Positions 9,378-18,701 are shown, numbered from the stretch's first letter. The stretch: 64,000 nt of DNA from Serratia ficaria (GCF_900187015.1 NZ_LT906479.1:3534001-3598000); one strand, 5' to 3'. Notes: generated from the sequence alone by a model not told the origin. Numbers and translations are program-made.

Positions 9378-11855
9378 ATGAGCAACCATCAACAACCGTT
9401 AAAAATGAACCGCCGCCGCTTTCTGGCCGGCGCTGCCGCGCTGGTCGCCGCTCCGCTGCTGTCCGGCCTGTGGTCGAAATCCGCGCTGGCGCAGGCCATC
9501 AGCGAAGCGTTGCCGCAGTTTGTGGCGCTGCGTCAGGCGCAGAAAGGCATTCTGACCGGCGCGCACTGGGGCGCCTTCGAAGCCATAGTTCGGGACGGCA
9601 AGATGGTCGGCGTGCAGCCGATCGCAGACGACCCCTATCCGAATGAGCTGATCGCCATGGCGCCGTATCAGGTGCATGCCGAAAACCGCGTCAAATACCC
9701 GATGGTGCGCAAAAGCTGGCTGGAAGGCGGCCCCGGCAGCCGCACCGAGCTGCGCGGCCGCGACGAATGGGTGCGCGTCAGCTGGGAACGGGCTATCGAA
9801 CTGGTGTGCAATGAAATCACCCGCCTGCAGAAAGACCACGGGCCGCAGTCGATCTACGCCGGTTCTTACGGCTGGAAGAGCGTCGGTATGCTGCACAACA
9901 GCCGCACGCTGCTGCAGCGGCTGATGAACCTGACCGGCGGCTTCCTCGGCTATGCCGGCGACTACTCCACCGGCGCGGCGCAGGTGATCATGTCGCACGT
10001 GGTCGGCTCGATGGAGGTCTACGAACAGCAAACCGCCTGGCCAAACGTGGTCGAAAACAGCCAACTGGTGATCCTGTGGGGCTGCAACCCGATGGTCACG
10101 CTGAAAAACAGCTGGAACGTGCCGGACCACGTCGGCCAGACCGGCTTCGAGGCGTTGAAAAACAAAGGCACCCGGGTGATCAGCATAGATCCGGTGCATA
10201 ACGACAGCGCCAAATTTGTCGGCGCGCAATGGATCGCCCCGCGTCCCTATACCGACGGCGCGATGCTGATCGGCATCGCCCATACGCTGCTGACCGAAAA
10301 GCTGCATAATCCGGATTTCCTGCAGACCTACAGCGTCGGCTTCGACAAATTCCGCTCTTACCTGCTGGGCGAGAGCGACGGCACGCCGAAAACCGCCGAA
10401 TGGGCGGCCGACATCAGCGGCGTCGACGCCGAGGTGCTGCGCCAGCTGGCGCGCGACATGGCGAAACACCGCACCATGATCATGGGCGGCTGGGGCATTC
10501 AGCGCCAGCACCACGGCGAGCAGCAGCACTGGCTGCTGGTCACGGTAGCGGCGATGCTCGGCCAGATTGGCCTGCCGGGCGGCGGTTTCGGCTTCAGCTA
10601 TCACTACTCCTCCGGCGGCAGCCCGACCGCCAAGGGCGGCATCATCGCCGGCATCTCCGCCGGCAATGCGCCGAAAAACTCACCGACGCCGATCCCGGTG
10701 GCGCGCATCGCCGAATGCCTGAGCAACCCGGGCAAGACCATCGACTTCAACGGCGCGCAGGTCACCTACCCCGAGGTGAAAATGGTCTACGTGGCGGGCG
10801 GCAACACCTTCCACCAGCATCAGGACACCAACAACCTGGTCAAGGCCTGGCAGCGGCCGGACACCATAGTGGTGAACGAACCCTACTGGACCGCCACCGC
10901 CAAGCATGCCGACATCGTGCTGCCGGCCACCACCAGCTACGAACGCAACGATCTGGAGATGGGCGGCGACTATTCGCAGCTGTACGTGTTCCCGATGCAC
11001 CAGTGCGTGCCGCCGCAGCATGAATCGCGCAGCGATTTCGACATTTTCGCCGCCATGGCGGCCAGGCTGGGGGTGCAGGACGCCTTTACCGAGGGCAAGG
11101 ATGAAACCCAGTGGCTGAAAGGCATGTATGACGACATGAAAACTCAGGCGCGCGGCGCCCGGGTGGCGCTGCCGCCGTTCGACATGTTCTGGCAATCCAA
11201 CAACTACGTGCGTTTCCCGGTGCCGGAGGCCAACAAACAGTGGGTGCGCTTCGCCGACTATCGCGAAAATCCGCTGCTGAACCCGCTGGGCACGCCGTCC
11301 GGTAAAATCGAGATCTACTCGGACGCCATCGCCAGGATGAACTATCGGGACTGCCCCGGCATCCCGACCTGGATGCCGCCGCACGAATGGTACCGCGGGC
11401 CGGAGGCGGCCAGATACCCGCTGTCGCTCAATACCGCGCACCCGACCAACCGGCTGCACTCGCAGCTCGACAACACGCCGCTGCGGCAAAAATATGCGGT
11501 GGCGGATCGCGAGGCGATCGTCATTCACCCGCAGGATGCGCAGCCGCGCGGCATCGCCGGCGGCGATCTGGTGCGGGCGTTCAACGATCGCGGCCAGATC
11601 CTAGTGGGGGCGGTGGTTAGCGAAGACGTACGCCCCGGCGTGGTGCGCATCAGCGAAGGCGCCTGGTTCGATCCGGCCGATCCGGCGCAGCCCGGCTCGC
11701 TGTGCAAGAACGGCAACGTCAACTGCCTGACCTTCGACGTAGGCTCGTCCAGCCTGGCGCAGGGCAACTGCGGGCAGATGGCGCAGCTGCAGATCGAAAA
11801 ATACCGCGGCGAGGTGCTGAAAAATACCGCGCATGCGGTGCCGGCCGGCGCCTAA
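9378..11855 (+). CDS. torA: Trimethylamine-N-oxide reductase, molybdenum enzyme (TorA/TorZ family)
   Basis: This periplasmic molybdopterin-guanine-dinucleotide enzyme reduces TMAO to trimethylamine in anaerobic respiration. The 825 residues start with a twin-arginine signal (NRRRFLAG, residues 11-18, then a hydrophobic stretch ending near SALAQA). Next come the DMSO/TMAO reductase blocks, among them YAGDYSTGAAQ, whose serine would ligate molybdenum, and LWGCNPMVTLKNSWNVPDH. It forms a two-gene operon with torC and is followed by a hairpin. No torD chaperone gene and no torSTR regulators lie beside it, unlike the E. coli torCAD operon. The length is between TorZ (about 809) and TorA (about 848). 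Confidence 0.9.
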   Translation: MSNHQQPLKMNRRRFLAGAAALVAAPLLSGLWSKSALAQAISEALPQFVALRQAQKGILTGAHWGAFEAIVRDGKMVGVQPIADDPYPNELIAMAPYQVHAENRVKYPMVRKSWLEGGPGSRTELRGRDEWVRVSWERAIELVCNEITRLQKDHGPQSIYAGSYGWKSVGMLHNSRTLLQRLMNLTGGFLGYAGDYSTGAAQVIMSHVVGSMEVYEQQTAWPNVVENSQLVILWGCNPMVTLKNSWNVPDHVGQTGFEALKNKGTRVISIDPVHNDSAKFVGAQWIAPRPYTDGAMLIGIAHTLLTEKLHNPDFLQTYSVGFDKFRSYLLGESDGTPKTAEWAADISGVDAEVLRQLARDMAKHRTMIMGGWGIQRQHHGEQQHWLLVTVAAMLGQIGLPGGGFGFSYHYSSGGSPTAKGGIIAGISAGNAPKNSPTPIPVARIAECLSNPGKTIDFNGAQVTYPEVKMVYVAGGNTFHQHQDTNNLVKAWQRPDTIVVNEPYWTATAKHADIVLPATTSYERNDLEMGGDYSQLYVFPMHQCVPPQHESRSDFDIFAAMAARLGVQDAFTEGKDETQWLKGMYDDMKTQARGARVALPPFDMFWQSNNYVRFPVPEANKQWVRFADYRENPLLNPLGTPSGKIEIYSDAIARMNYRDCPGIPTWMPPHEWYRGPEAARYPLSLNTAHPTNRLHSQLDNTPLRQKYAVADREAIVIHPQDAQPRGIAGGDLVRAFNDRGQILVGAVVSEDVRPGVVRISEGAWFDPADPAQPGSLCKNGNVNCLTFDVGSSSLAQGNCGQMAQLQIEKYRGEVLKNTAHAVPAGA

Positions 11856-11865
11856 TCGCTTCACC

Positions 11866-11892
11866 GGGGGCGGTGGAACCGTCGCCCCCTTT
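11866..11892 (+). terminator. Terminator after torA
   Basis: A seven-base-pair G+C stem (GGGGGCG/CGCCCCC) encloses a ten-base loop and is followed by TTT. It lies ten bases after the torA stop codon. The U tract is short. Confidence 0.65.
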
Positions 11893-11919
11893 CCCCCCCA
11901 GCGCCTGGCGCTTAAACGA

Positions 11920-11967
11920 ATTGAAACCGTTTTTTGTTTTTTTCCTTTTTGTTTTTTGTTTTTTTTA
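11920..11967 (+). promoter_or_regulatory. Candidate Cra site and T-rich tract upstream of setB
   Basis: ATTGAAACCGTTTT at 11920-11933 matches 13 of 14 positions of the Cra consensus RSTGAAWCSNTHHW. It runs straight into a 34-base stretch made almost only of T with a few G and C (to 11967). The segment sits about 57 bases upstream of setB. In E. coli setB is divergent from the Cra-regulated fruBKA, so a Cra link is reasonable, but binding is only inferred. Confidence 0.45.
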
Positions 11968-12023
11968 AAAGAACGGGCGTATTATGCGCGTGACCTCCCC
12001 TTTTCCGACTGTTTAATGACCCT

Positions 12024-13202
12024 ATGCCGACTTCAACCGCGGTAACGCGCCGCTCTCCCGACTTCACTTCGCTGGCCTTTTTGGCGGCGGCATTCCTTAC
12101 CGGCATTGCCGGCGCGTTGCAGACGCCTACGCTGAGCCTGTTCCTGGCGACCGAGGTCAAGGTGCGCCCGGCGATGGTCGGGCTGTTTTTTACCGGCAGC
12201 GCGGTCATCGGCATTCTGGTCAGCCAGTTTCTCGCCAGCCGTTCGGATAAAAGAGGCGATCGCAAGTCGCTGATCTTCTTCTGCTGCATGCTCGGCGCGC
12301 TGGGCTTCGTGCTGTTCGCCTGGAACCGCAATTATTACCTGCTGCTGGCGGTCGGCGTGCTGCTGACCAGCTTCGGCTCCACCGCCAATCCGCAGATGTT
12401 CGCGCTGGCGCGGGAGCATGCCGACCGCACCGGGCGCGAGGCGGTGATGTTCACCTCCATCATGCGCGCGCAGGTGTCGCTGGCCTGGGTGATCGGCCCG
12501 CCAATCGCCTTCGCGCTGGCGCTGGGCTTCGGTTTCAAGGTGATGTATCTGGCGGGGGCGGCGGCCTTTGTGCTGTGCGGCGCGCTGGTGTGGAAGCTGT
12601 TGCCTTCGATGCCGAAAGCCGCGGCGGCAGGCGGCGCAACGCTGGAAGCCCCGCGGCAGAATCGCCGCGACGCGCTGCTGCTGTTCGCCGCCTGCACCCT
12701 GATGTGGACCGCCAACAGCATGTATCTGATCAACATGCCGCTGTATATGGCGCACGCGCTGCGGCTGCCGGAGCGGCTGACCGGCATACTGATGGGCACC
12801 GCCGCCGGGCTGGAGATCCCGACCATGCTGCTCGCCGGCATGGTGGCGAAACGCTTCGGCAAAGGTTGTCTGATGCGCGGCGCGGTCGGCGCCGGGCTGC
12901 TGTTCTATATCGGCCTGCTGTTTATCACCGGCAGTTGGCAGCTGATTGCGCTGCAGCTGCTTAACGCGGTGTTTATCGGCGTGCTGGCGGGCATCGGCAT
13001 GCTGTATTTCCAGGATTTGATGCCCGGCCAGGCCGGGGCGGCCACCACGCTGTTCACCAACACCATTCGGGTAGGCTGGATCATCGCCGGCTCTATCGCC
13101 GGCACGGTAGCGGAGATCTGGAACTATCACGCGGTGTTCTATTCCGCGCTGGCGATGGTGGCCGGCGCGGCGCTGTGCCTGTGGAAGCTGAAAGACGCTT
13201 AG
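12024..13202 (+). CDS. setB: Sugar efflux transporter SetB, major facilitator superfamily
   Basis: This 392-residue inner-membrane protein with twelve predicted helices exports sugars; E. coli SetB handles lactose and glucose in vitro. Family features are the N-terminal [17 protein letters not shown] segment and the helix 2-3 loop [13 protein letters not shown]. The identity is supported by synteny: setB lies beside fruBKA and yeiW in E. coli. Here it is separated from fruB by about 4.7 kb of Nudix and tor genes. Its last codons overlap by four bases with the end of the convergent yeiW. A T-rich leader with a Cra-like sequence precedes it. Confidence 0.92.
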   Translation: MPTSTAVTRRSPDFTSLAFLAAAFLTGIAGALQTPTLSLFLATEVKVRPAMVGLFFTGSAVIGILVSQFLASRSDKRGDRKSLIFFCCMLGALGFVLFAWNRNYYLLLAVGVLLTSFGSTANPQMFALAREHADRTGREAVMFTSIMRAQVSLAWVIGPPIAFALALGFGFKVMYLAGAAAFVLCGALVWKLLPSMPKAAAAGGATLEAPRQNRRDALLLFAACTLMWTANSMYLINMPLYMAHALRLPERLTGILMGTAAGLEIPTMLLAGMVAKRFGKGCLMRGAVGAGLLFYIGLLFITGSWQLIALQLLNAVFIGVLAGIGMLYFQDLMPGQAGAATTLFTNTIRVGWIIAGSIAGTVAEIWNYHAVFYSALAMVAGAALCLWKLKDA

Positions 13203-13453
13203 GGCGCGGTGTCCGCTTCCAGCCTGGCCAGGTAAATCAACGCCTGGTCGCGGCGATCGTGGCACATTTCGCGGCTGGCCTGCAGGCTGCCGCAGACCCT
13301 CGGCCGCAGCGGAGAATGAAACAGGCCGCAGCGCAGCCGCTCATCCAGATGAATGCAGCGGGTATTGGCCGGCTTGCCGTTGGGCATCCCGGGGATCGGG
13401 CTGGATATTGACGGCGCGATACAGCAGGCGCCACAGTCGGTACGGCAGTCCAT
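13199..13453 (-). CDS. yeiW: YeiW family small cysteine-cluster protein (YkgJ/UPF0153 type)
   Basis: This small cytoplasmic protein of 84 residues belongs to the putative zinc/iron-chelating YkgJ-like families. Cysteines lie in CRTDCGACC at the N terminus, in TRCIHL, in LRCGLF, in RVCGSL and in EMCHDR, a spacing typical of metal-binding members. I chose the ATG at 13453, 14 codons inside the longest frame, because an AGGAG site lies just before it and E. coli YeiW (84 residues) begins at the same [11 protein letters not shown]. It is convergent with setB with a four-base overlap. No function has been shown for the family as far as I know. Confidence 0.85.
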   Translation of the reverse strand: MDCRTDCGACCIAPSISSPIPGMPNGKPANTRCIHLDERLRCGLFHSPLRPRVCGSLQASREMCHDRRDQALIYLARLEADTAP

Positions 13454-13658
13454 CAGCGCGGCTCCTGGTGGGCTGGGGGAAGTGAAGCGCGACAATATCA
13501 GCCGCGCTCATCCGCCGCCAGCAGAATCCCGCTTTTCCCGCCAATCTTTACATCGCATCTTGCGCACCTCGCCAGTGGCGAAAACCTCCGGTGGCCAACA
13601 AATGCCCAGCAACGGCCTAAATCATGCCTGAAATGCGCGAAACGCGCATCGACTGCCC

Positions 13659-13687
13659 TTTACATGCATCATCCGCACCTGTACCAT
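13659..13687 (+). promoter_or_regulatory. mtr promoter
   Basis: A -35 hexamer TTTACA (13659-13664) and a -10 hexamer TACCAT (13682-13687) are separated by 17 bases. The TrpR-like palindrome covers the -10 element. The predicted start of transcription is near 13694, about 34 bases before the mtr start codon. Confidence 0.65.
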
Positions 13688-13699
13688 TGAGCTAGTACA
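13680..13699. promoter_or_regulatory. TrpR operator of mtr
   Basis: TGTACCATTGAGCTAGTACA is an imperfect palindrome with GTAC at both ends and the half-site CTAGTAC. It agrees in 14 of 20 positions with the E. coli trp operator core as I recall it. It overlaps the -10 box, so TrpR with bound tryptophan would block transcription of the permease. Confidence 0.75.
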
Positions 13700-13727
13700 A
13701 AAGAACCCCAGCCCACCAGGAGCCTCA

Positions 13728-14972
13728 ATGTCTACGGACACCATCCAGAAGCCAGCCCGCCCTTCGGTACTCGGCGGCGCGATGATCATTGCCGGTACCG
13801 CCGTTGGCGCCGGCATGTTTTCCATTCCGATCGTCACTTCCGGCGTCTGGTTCAGCGGTTCCGTCGCGCTGCTGGTTTACACCTGGGCCTGCATGCTGAT
13901 CTCCGGCCTGATGATCCTCGAAGCCACCCTCCACTACCCGAGCGGCGCCAGCTTCCACACCATCGTCAAGGACCTGCTGGGCAAGCGCTGGAACGCCATC
14001 AACGGCATCTCGATAGCCTTCGTGCTGTATATCCTCACCTATGCCTATATTTCCGCCGGCGGTTCGATTATCGCCCACACGCTGGCAGGCAGAGTCGGCG
14101 TCGGCCAAAGCGCCGCCGGGCTGGTGTTCGCCATCCTGGTGGCGTTTATCGTCTGGTTGTCCACCCGCGCGGTCGATCGCCTCAGCACCGTCCTGATCGG
14201 CGGTATGGTGATCACCTTTGTGATGTCGGTCGGCGACATGTTCACCCACGTACAGCCGGCGGTGCTGTTCAACCGTGGCGACAACGACGCCAGCTACCTG
14301 CCCTATGCGCTGGCGGCGCTGCCGTACCTGCTGACCTCGTTCGGCTACCACGGCAACATCCCCGGGCTGGTGAAGTATTACCGCAAGGACAGCGGCGCGG
14401 TAGTGCGCAGCCTGGTGTACGGCACCCTGCTGGCGCTGGCGATCTACATCCTGTGGCAGTATGTGATCCAGGGCAATATCGCGCGCGACGCCTTCAAACA
14501 GGTGATTGCCGAAGGCGGCAATATCGGCAGCCTGCTGAAGCAGATGGGCAACGTCTCCAGCGGCCAGACCGTCAGCCAACTGCTGAACGCCTTCTCTTAT
14601 ATGGCGCTGGCCAGCTCGTTCCTCGGCGTGTCGCTGGGGCTGTTCGACTATCTGGCGGACTTCTTTAAATTCGGCGATGACGCCGTCGGCCGCAGCAAAA
14701 CCGCGCTGGTGACCTTCGCGCCGCCTACGCTGGCCGCGCTGCTGTTCCCGAACGGTTTCCTGTACGCCATCGGCTTCGCCGGGCTGGCGGCCACCGTCTG
14801 GGCGGTGATGGTGCCGGCGATGATGGCGCGCGCCAGCCGCCGCCGCTTCCCGCAGGCAAGCTATCGTGCGCCGGGCGGCCGCGGCATGATCCTGTTCATT
14901 ATTCTGTTCGGCCTGATCAACGCCGCCGCGCACCTGCTGTCGCTGTTCGGCCTGCTGCCGGTGTTCCGCTAA
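13728..14972 (+). CDS. mtr: Tryptophan-specific permease Mtr (HAAAP family)
   Basis: Mtr is the high-affinity proton-driven tryptophan importer of the inner membrane. At 414 residues it has the same length as E. coli Mtr. It shares the blocks NGISIAFVLYILTYAYIS, SFGYHGNIPGL, ASSFLGVSLGLFDYLAD and LLFPNGFLYAIGFAGLAAT, with eleven predicted helices. TyrP, its paralogue for tyrosine, is also in this window and differs clearly. The ribosome-binding site CAGGAG precedes the ATG. A TrpR-type operator lies on the promoter, which supports tryptophan rather than tyrosine as substrate. It is not at the E. coli mtr location; here it follows yeiW. Confidence 0.93.
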   Translation: MSTDTIQKPARPSVLGGAMIIAGTAVGAGMFSIPIVTSGVWFSGSVALLVYTWACMLISGLMILEATLHYPSGASFHTIVKDLLGKRWNAINGISIAFVLYILTYAYISAGGSIIAHTLAGRVGVGQSAAGLVFAILVAFIVWLSTRAVDRLSTVLIGGMVITFVMSVGDMFTHVQPAVLFNRGDNDASYLPYALAALPYLLTSFGYHGNIPGLVKYYRKDSGAVVRSLVYGTLLALAIYILWQYVIQGNIARDAFKQVIAEGGNIGSLLKQMGNVSSGQTVSQLLNAFSYMALASSFLGVSLGLFDYLADFFKFGDDAVGRSKTALVTFAPPTLAALLFPNGFLYAIGFAGLAATVWAVMVPAMMARASRRRFPQASYRAPGGRGMILFIILFGLINAAAHLLSLFGLLPVFR

Positions 14973-14980
14973 CGCCGCAA

Positions 14981-15006
14981 CGGGAGGGTGCCCGCCCTCC
15001 TGCTTT
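14981..15006 (+). terminator. Terminator-like hairpin after mtr
   Basis: GGAGGG and CCCTCC form a strong stem 11 bases after the mtr stop codon. The tail TGCTTTCTCT is only partly T, so termination strength is uncertain. Confidence 0.5.
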
Positions 15007-15109
15007 CTCTCGTCGCACACTGTTTTTTGCGCTGGGCTCTTGCCTGAAATCAGCGGCGCGAGTACCTTGTCGCAACTTCTCAAAACCTCTTCATTGCGGA
15101 TGAATTTAT

Positions 15110-15682
15110 ATGGCAAGAGCTAACGAAATTAAGCGCGGCATGGCGATCAACTACAACGGCAAACTGCTGCTGGTGAAAGATATCGATGTGCAGAGCCCCA
15201 GCGCCCGCGGCGCCAGCACCTTATACAAAATGCGTTTTTCCGACGTCCGCACCGGGCTGAAGGTGGAAGAGCGTTTCAAGGGCGACGATATTCTCGACAC
15301 CATCACCCTGTCGCGCCGCAAGGTGAACTTCTCCTATATCGACGGCGAAGAATACGTGTTTATGGATGATGAAGATTACACGCCGTACATCTTCAAGAAG
15401 GATCAGATCGAAGACGAGCTGCTGTTCATTCCGGAAGCCGGCCTGCCGGGCATGCAGGTGCTGACGCTGGACGGCCAAGTGCTGGCGCTGGAGCTGCCGC
15501 AAACCGTGGATATGGAAATCGTCGAGACCGCGCCGGGCATTAAGGGCGCCTCCGCCAGCGCCCGCAACAAACCGGCCACCATGGCGACCGGCCTGACCAT
15601 TCAGGTGCCGGAATACCTCAGCGCCGGCGACAAGATCCGCATACATATCGCCGAACGCCGCTACATGAGCCGGGCTGAGTAA
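15110..15682 (+). CDS. efpL: Elongation factor P-like protein EfpL (YeiP)
   Basis: EfpL is a paralogue of elongation factor P that relieves ribosome stalling at proline and some other motifs. The 190 residues form three beta-barrel domains: KOW-like N-terminal, central OB, and C-terminal OB ending with [16 protein letters not shown]. At the tip of domain I the sequence SPSARGAST has Arg33 where EF-P has a modified lysine, which marks the EfpL subfamily and means that EpmA modification is not used. Its place between yeiW and the yeiQ-type dehydrogenase follows E. coli, apart from the inserted mtr and uxuA. Confidence 0.95.
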   Translation: MARANEIKRGMAINYNGKLLLVKDIDVQSPSARGASTLYKMRFSDVRTGLKVEERFKGDDILDTITLSRRKVNFSYIDGEEYVFMDDEDYTPYIFKKDQIEDELLFIPEAGLPGMQVLTLDGQVLALELPQTVDMEIVETAPGIKGASASARNKPATMATGLTIQVPEYLSAGDKIRIHIAERRYMSRAE

Positions 15683-15705
15683 GTTATCTCGCTTGCTTCT
15701 TCCCG

Positions 15706-16896
15706 TTACGGCAGTTCCGGGAAGAAGCGTCGTTTCAGCGCCAACTCAACCCCGCGCAGCTCCGCCAGCCCTTTCAGGCGGCCAATCGCCGAATAGCCGG
15801 GGTTGGTTTTCTTCTTCAGGTCGTCCAGCATCTGGTGCCCGTGATCGGGGCGCATCGGGATCGGCCGGCGATCGCCCGCCCGGTGACGACGCCGCTCTTC
15901 GGTCAATATCGCCTCAATCACCGCCACCATATCCACATCGCCCTGCAGATGCGCCCCTTCATGGAAGCTTTTCGGGTTTTCCTCGCGGCAGGTGGCGCGC
16001 AGATGGGTAAAGTGGATGCGATCGCCGAAGGTTTCAATCATCCGCACCAGATCGTTGTCGGCGCGGACGCCGTAAGAGCCGGTGCACATGGTGAAGCCGT
16101 TGTGAATGCTGTCGACGGTCTGCTTCAGCCACTGCATGTCTTCAAAGGTGGAAACGATGCGCGGCAGGCCGAGGATCGGCCGCGGCGGATCGTCCGGATG
16201 CACCGCCAACCGCACGCCGGCCTCTTCCGCCACCGGCACGATGGCGCGCAGAAACACCGCCATATTCTCGCGCAGCTGCGCCTTGTCGATACCGTCATAT
16301 TCCGCCAGGCGGGCGCGGAACTGATCCAGCGTATAACCCTCTTCCGCGCCCGGCAGCCCGGCGATGATGTTGCCGGTCAGCCTGGCTTTCTCCGCCTCGC
16401 TCATGGCGGCAAAGCGCGCCGCGGCCTGGCTTTGCTCCTCCGGCGTATAATCCCGCTCGGCCCCTGCGCGCCGTAAAATGTGCAGCTCGAAAGCGGCGAA
16501 GGCGATCTGGTCGAAGCGCAGCGCCTTTGAGCCGTCCGGCAGCGGGTATTCCAGGTCGGTGCGCGTCCAGTCGAGGATCGGCATGAAGTTGTAGCAGACG
16601 GTGTCGATGCCGCAGGCCGCCAGATTGCGCAGCGACTGCTGGTAATTGGCGATATGCCGCTGCCAGTCGCCGCTGTGCGTTTTGATCTCTTCATGTACCG
16701 GAATGCTCTCGACCACCGACCATACCAGCCCCTTTTCGGCCAGCAGCGCCTGGCGCGCGCGGATCTCGTCGACCGGCCAGACTTCGCCGTTCGGAATATG
16801 GTGCAGCGCCGTCACCACGCCGGTTGCCCCGGCCTGGCGCACGTCGTCCAGAGAGACCGGATCGTTCGGCCCGTACCAACGCCATGTTTGTTCCAT
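15706..16896 (-). CDS. uxuA: Mannonate dehydratase
   Basis: UxuA dehydrates D-mannonate to 2-keto-3-deoxygluconate in glucuronate catabolism. It has 396 residues (E. coli 394). It starts with [20 protein letters not shown] and carries conserved blocks such as [33 protein letters not shown] and [19 protein letters not shown], which hold the metal-binding His and Cys residues. It is transcribed away from the uxuB-like dehydrogenase that makes its substrate. The shared 307-base intergenic region contains several UxuR/ExuR-like half palindromes. No uxaC or kdgK lies nearby. Confidence 0.95.
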   Translation of the reverse strand: MEQTWRWYGPNDPVSLDDVRQAGATGVVTALHHIPNGEVWPVDEIRARQALLAEKGLVWSVVESIPVHEEIKTHSGDWQRHIANYQQSLRNLAACGIDTVCYNFMPILDWTRTDLEYPLPDGSKALRFDQIAFAAFELHILRRAGAERDYTPEEQSQAAARFAAMSEAEKARLTGNIIAGLPGAEEGYTLDQFRARLAEYDGIDKAQLRENMAVFLRAIVPVAEEAGVRLAVHPDDPPRPILGLPRIVSTFEDMQWLKQTVDSIHNGFTMCTGSYGVRADNDLVRMIETFGDRIHFTHLRATCREENPKSFHEGAHLQGDVDMVAVIEAILTEERRRHRAGDRRPIPMRPDHGHQMLDDLKKKTNPGYSAIGRLKGLAELRGVELALKRRFFPELP

Positions 16897-16929
16897 TATT
16901 TATCCTTGTGCGCATCGCCGATGCCGGCG

Positions 16930-16947
16930 ATTCTGTTATACCAATTG
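16930..16947. promoter_or_regulatory. Candidate UxuR/ExuR operator near uxuA
   Basis: ATTCTGTTATACCAATTG contains an intact TATACCAATT half of the UxuR/ExuR consensus AAATTGGTATACCAATTT; the other half is degenerate. It lies 34 bases upstream of the uxuA start. A further half-site, GACCAATTT, occurs at 17051-17059. Confidence 0.45.
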
Positions 16948-17140
16948 AAGCGAGATATCATTTATCTTTACCTTACCCTTTCGCCGCACGCTGTCAAAAG
17001 CGAAAGCGCCATTGGTTGATCCACTTCACGATTCTGGCTTATTTTGGACTGACCAATTTCATTGATGCGCCAGCCGCTCTACACTGGCGTCGGTTAAATT
17101 TTCAGGCGCACCGCGCCGTCATCGTTGTTTACGACCGGAA

Positions 17141-17158
17141 AAACTGGTCTGCTAACTT
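17141..17158. promoter_or_regulatory. Candidate UxuR/ExuR operator near uxuB
   Basis: AAACTGGTCTGCTAACTT agrees at 13 of 18 positions with the consensus AAATTGGTATACCAATTT and is partly palindromic. It lies about 46 bases upstream of the dehydrogenase start. A GntR-type regulator acting on both divergent genes is inferred, not shown. Confidence 0.5.
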
Positions 17159-17203
17159 TTAACAAGTTGCCAACCCGTCGTTTCCCCCGTTTTGGAGCCA
17201 AGC

Positions 17204-18685
17204 ATGAAAACGATCGCCCATCAGCCGCTGCCCGCCGCCGTTCAACAGCCGCAGTATGACCGCCGCGCCCTGCGCAGCCGCATAGCGCATATCGGTTTCG
17301 GCGCCTTTCACCGCGCCCATCAGGCGCTGCTCACCGACCGGGTGCTGAATCGCCAGGGCGGCGATTGGGGAATCTGCGAAATCAGCCTGTCCGGCGGCGT
17401 GCCGCTGTTCGAAGCGCTGCGCCGGCAGGATCATCTGTACAGCGTGCTGGAGAAAGGCGCCGGCGGGAACCAGGCCATTGTCGTCGGCGCGGTGCATGAG
17501 AGCCTGCACCGCAAGCTGGAAGGCATCGAAGCGGTGCTGGAAAAGCTGGCGGAACCCCAGGTGGCGATCGTGTCGATGACCATCACCGAAAAAGGCTACT
17601 GCATCGAGCCCGGCAGCGGCCGGCTGGATCTGCAGCATCCGGGGATCGTCGCCGACTTGGCCCGGCCGCAGCAGCCGACCACCGTGCCGGGCATTTTGGT
17701 CGAGGCGCTGCGGCTGCGCCGCGCGCGCGCCCTTCCCGCCTTCACCCTGCTCTCCTGCGACAACATTCCCGAAAACGGCCACGTGCTGCGCAACGCGGTG
17801 CTCGATCTGGCGCAGGCGCGCGATCGCGCCCTGGCCGACTGGATCGCCGCCGAGGTGACCTTCCCCAGCACCATGGTGGATCGCATCGTCCCGGCCGCCA
17901 CGCCGGAGACGCTGGATGAGATCGCCGCCGAGCTGGGCGGCGTGCGCGATGAATGCGCCATCGCCTGCGAGCCGTTTATTCAGTGGGTGGTCGAGGATAA
18001 GTTCGCCGCCGGCCGTCCGGCCTGGGAGCTGGCCGGCGCGCAGCTGGTAAACGACGTGCTGCCTTTTGAACAGATGAAGCTGCGCATGCTGAACGGCAGC
18101 CATTCATTTTTGGCCTACCTCGGCTACCTCGGCGGCTATCAGTACATCAACGAATGCATGGAGGACGAATACTACCGCCGCGCCGCGCACCGTCTGATGC
18201 TCAACGAACAGGCGCCGACGCTCAGCGTCAGCGGCATCGATCTGGCCGGCTACGCCAGCGAACTGATCGCGCGCTACAGCAACCCGGCGCTGCAGCACCG
18301 CACCTGGCAAATCGCCATGGACGGCACGCAAAAGCTGCCGCAACGCATGCTGGATTCGGTACGCTGGCACCTGCAGCACGGCGGAGATTATGCCGGCCTG
18401 GCGTTGGGGGTGGCCGGCTGGATGCGTTATGTCGGCGGCGTGGATGACGCCGGTCAGCCTATCGACATTCGCGATCCGCTGCTGGAACCCCTGCGGCAAA
18501 AGGTCGCGGCCACGCCAGACGATAGCCGGCGCGTGCAGGCGTTGCTGGCGCTAACGTCGGTATTCGGCGAGCAATTGCCGGCGGAGGAAGCCTTTGTGGC
18601 GGCGGTCAGCCGCGCTTATCTGGCGCTGCGCGACCGCGGCGCGCGCCAGACGGTGAAGGATTGGGTCATGCGGCAGCCGGGCTGA
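17204..18685 (+). CDS. uxuB: Mannitol dehydrogenase family oxidoreductase, fructuronate reductase type
   Basis: This 493-residue NAD-dependent polyol dehydrogenase of the long-chain family has an N-terminal HIGFGAFHRAHQALL nucleotide-binding segment. It also has VSMTITEKGY and SCDNIPENGHVLRN, and the catalytic-lysine region of the form VVEDKFAAGRPAW. In E. coli two related genes exist: uxuB (fructuronate reductase) and yeiQ, the latter located between yeiP and yeiR as here. Because uxuA lies divergently beside it, this copy probably acts as the D-fructuronate reductase feeding UxuA. The ATG at 17204 follows a GGAG site; a TTG four codons upstream is less likely. Confidence 0.85.
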   Translation: MKTIAHQPLPAAVQQPQYDRRALRSRIAHIGFGAFHRAHQALLTDRVLNRQGGDWGICEISLSGGVPLFEALRRQDHLYSVLEKGAGGNQAIVVGAVHESLHRKLEGIEAVLEKLAEPQVAIVSMTITEKGYCIEPGSGRLDLQHPGIVADLARPQQPTTVPGILVEALRLRRARALPAFTLLSCDNIPENGHVLRNAVLDLAQARDRALADWIAAEVTFPSTMVDRIVPAATPETLDEIAAELGGVRDECAIACEPFIQWVVEDKFAAGRPAWELAGAQLVNDVLPFEQMKLRMLNGSHSFLAYLGYLGGYQYINECMEDEYYRRAAHRLMLNEQAPTLSVSGIDLAGYASELIARYSNPALQHRTWQIAMDGTQKLPQRMLDSVRWHLQHGGDYAGLALGVAGWMRYVGGVDDAGQPIDIRDPLLEPLRQKVAATPDDSRRVQALLALTSVFGEQLPAEEAFVAAVSRAYLALRDRGARQTVKDWVMRQPG

Positions 18686-18701
18686 ACGGCCCGCCAGGGT
18701 A

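Noticed and set aside
14979..15109. A regulatory RNA before efpL
   Set aside because: The gap holds the mtr hairpin and a plausible efpL promoter and ribosome-binding region, but no further structure stands out.
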